From Cordylochernes scorpioides (lineage: Eukaryota; Arthropoda; Arachnida; Pseudoscorpiones; Chernetidae): a DNA stretch of 64,000 nt. The DNA is taken from contig CP092876.1 of assembly GCA_030710605.1 (NCBI GenBank), positions 66,092,115 through 66,156,114 of the forward strand. The letters run 5' to 3'. A program made the translations under genes and the position numbers. Under the pieces are notes generated by a model. That model made no database searches and was not told the DNA's origin. It saw only the letters and a list, made by a program, of their open reading frames with translations. Positions 63,080-64,000 of this stretch are shown here, one piece after another. How positions within the stretch are numbered: the stretch's first letter is position 1; each line of letters starts with the position of its first letter.

Positions 63080-64000
63080 TCCAGGACTGCAGTATCACAC
63101 CTAGGTATTATGGATTTCTAATTTTATCAATTATTTGTTTGTTTATGCTTATTTTGTGGTTATATTTATGCCTTTTTCCCTGTGAGTGGAGAAGACGCAT
63201 AGGTTTGATTTTATTGGGTTTATGGTCATTTGGAGTTCCATTGCCCACTTCTCCAGTCCTCTCATTGATGTGTTCAGTATTTTTTACGATTTTTCTATGC
63301 TGCTACTTGTGTGCCATATGGCTATATCATCTGCATAACAGGCAACCTTTGTGTCTTCAGTGAGGTAAGGATGGATGTCGTTAATATATAGCAGATAGAG
63401 TAGAGGACAGAGCACAGATCCCTGAGTTACACCAGCCCATGTTCTTCCTTCCTTGGAAAATTCTCCATTGACCCGAATCTTTAACTTTCTTCCCCTTAAG
63501 ATGTCTGCAATCCAGATTAAGGTTGTTCCTCTTACTCCGATGTTGTGCAGCTTTTCACGTAATTTCTCCCTCCACACTCGATCAAAAGCTGAGGTCATAT
63601 CAAGGAATATAGCCGTGGTCTTCTTTGGCGGTTTTTCCTGGAAAGAATCTATTATTGATTGACAGAAGTAGAACAGTTGATCAGTCGTACAGTGCTGGGA
63701 TCTATAGGCAGTTTGGTAGAGGTTTATTTTATTATTGTTAGTGAGCCAGACTATGAGCTTAGAGTGGATAATTCGTTCTGGTATTTTACAAAGTATGCTG
63801 GTGAGAGCAATTGGCCGATAGTTCTTGTATTCCTTGGCATCTTTGTTTGGCTTCAGTATTGGCACTATAATTGATATATTCCAATTCTTTGGTAGTTTAC
63901 CAGTTTGCCATGAAATGTTCAGTATTCGTAGGAGTTTATTATTAGCTTTGTCTTCAAAGTGTTTAATCATTTGACCAAAGATTAGATTATCTCTTGGTGA
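63080..64000 (-). pseudogene. Jockey-like LINE, RT domain (runs off the window)
   Basis: Largest open block 63284-63970: MIKHFEDKANNKLLRILNIS, NYRPIALTSILCK, LDMTSAFDRVW, WAGVTQGSVLCPLLYLLYIN and CYADDIAIW. Beyond a stop it continues (RGLEKWAMELQMTINPIKSN) to about 63090. It is the same family as 6840-8758 and better preserved. The endonuclease part lies beyond position 64000. Confidence 0.87.

Overview
This 64 kb window looks like gene-poor, AT-rich nuclear DNA from an invertebrate, most likely an arthropod. I see no host protein-coding gene, rRNA or canonical tRNA that I can defend, and no bacterial features. Nearly everything recognisable is mobile-element sequence: cut-and-paste DNA transposons (Tc1/mariner and Tigger/pogo), non-LTR retrotransposons of at least four lineages, Gypsy-type LTR elements, short non-autonomous repeats, and an unusually dense series of large inverted repeats. 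The arthropod assignment is inferred from this mix, not from a host gene.

Layout. 0.5-6.7 kb: a near-perfect palindrome of two mariner transposase 3' ends, a complete Tigger/pogo element with an intact transposase, and a broken mariner-type transposase. 6.8-13.8 kb: a decayed jockey-like LINE cut by a decayed Gypsy element, followed by a LINE 3' end. 14-17.7 kb: LINE tail fragments and short dispersed repeats. 17.7-23.4 kb: a young LTR element whose two 488 bp LTRs look identical but which has lost most of gag-pol; its 3 kb untranslated part holds degenerate units with a covarying hairpin. 23.4-33.2 kb: AT-rich DNA with palindromes, MITEs, LINE and Gypsy tails, and a textbook type I hammerhead ribozyme at 33011-33065. 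33.5-40.6 kb: a three-level nest, in which a GC-rich, apparently full-length Tx1/L1-like LINE (two intact ORFs) sits in an AC microsatellite at the end of a second element, which itself splits a short dispersed repeat. 40.6-55.5 kb: AT-rich repeats, many palindromes, and a second hammerhead copy fused to a LINE 3' end (49.8-50.2 kb). 55.5-64 kb: a pile-up of inverted and nested LINE remnants.

How the parts relate. The autonomous-looking units are the Tigger transposase and the two-ORF LINE. The LTR element with identical LTRs must have been moved by proteins supplied elsewhere. The most unusual material is the RNA-structure content: the hammerhead and its LINE-linked relative, the covarying hairpins inside the LTR element, and recurrent stem-loops ending in GAAAGCTTG or GAAATATTGG, usually in inverted pairs, that resemble the ribozyme-bearing ends of Penelope-like elements. 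Short names used below: DR1 (dispersed repeat bounded by TTCTACTGTCC / GGACAGTAGAA), DR2 (repeat with a GAGCCGG...GGGAAACAACAA core), P1 and P2 (the two stem-loop families).
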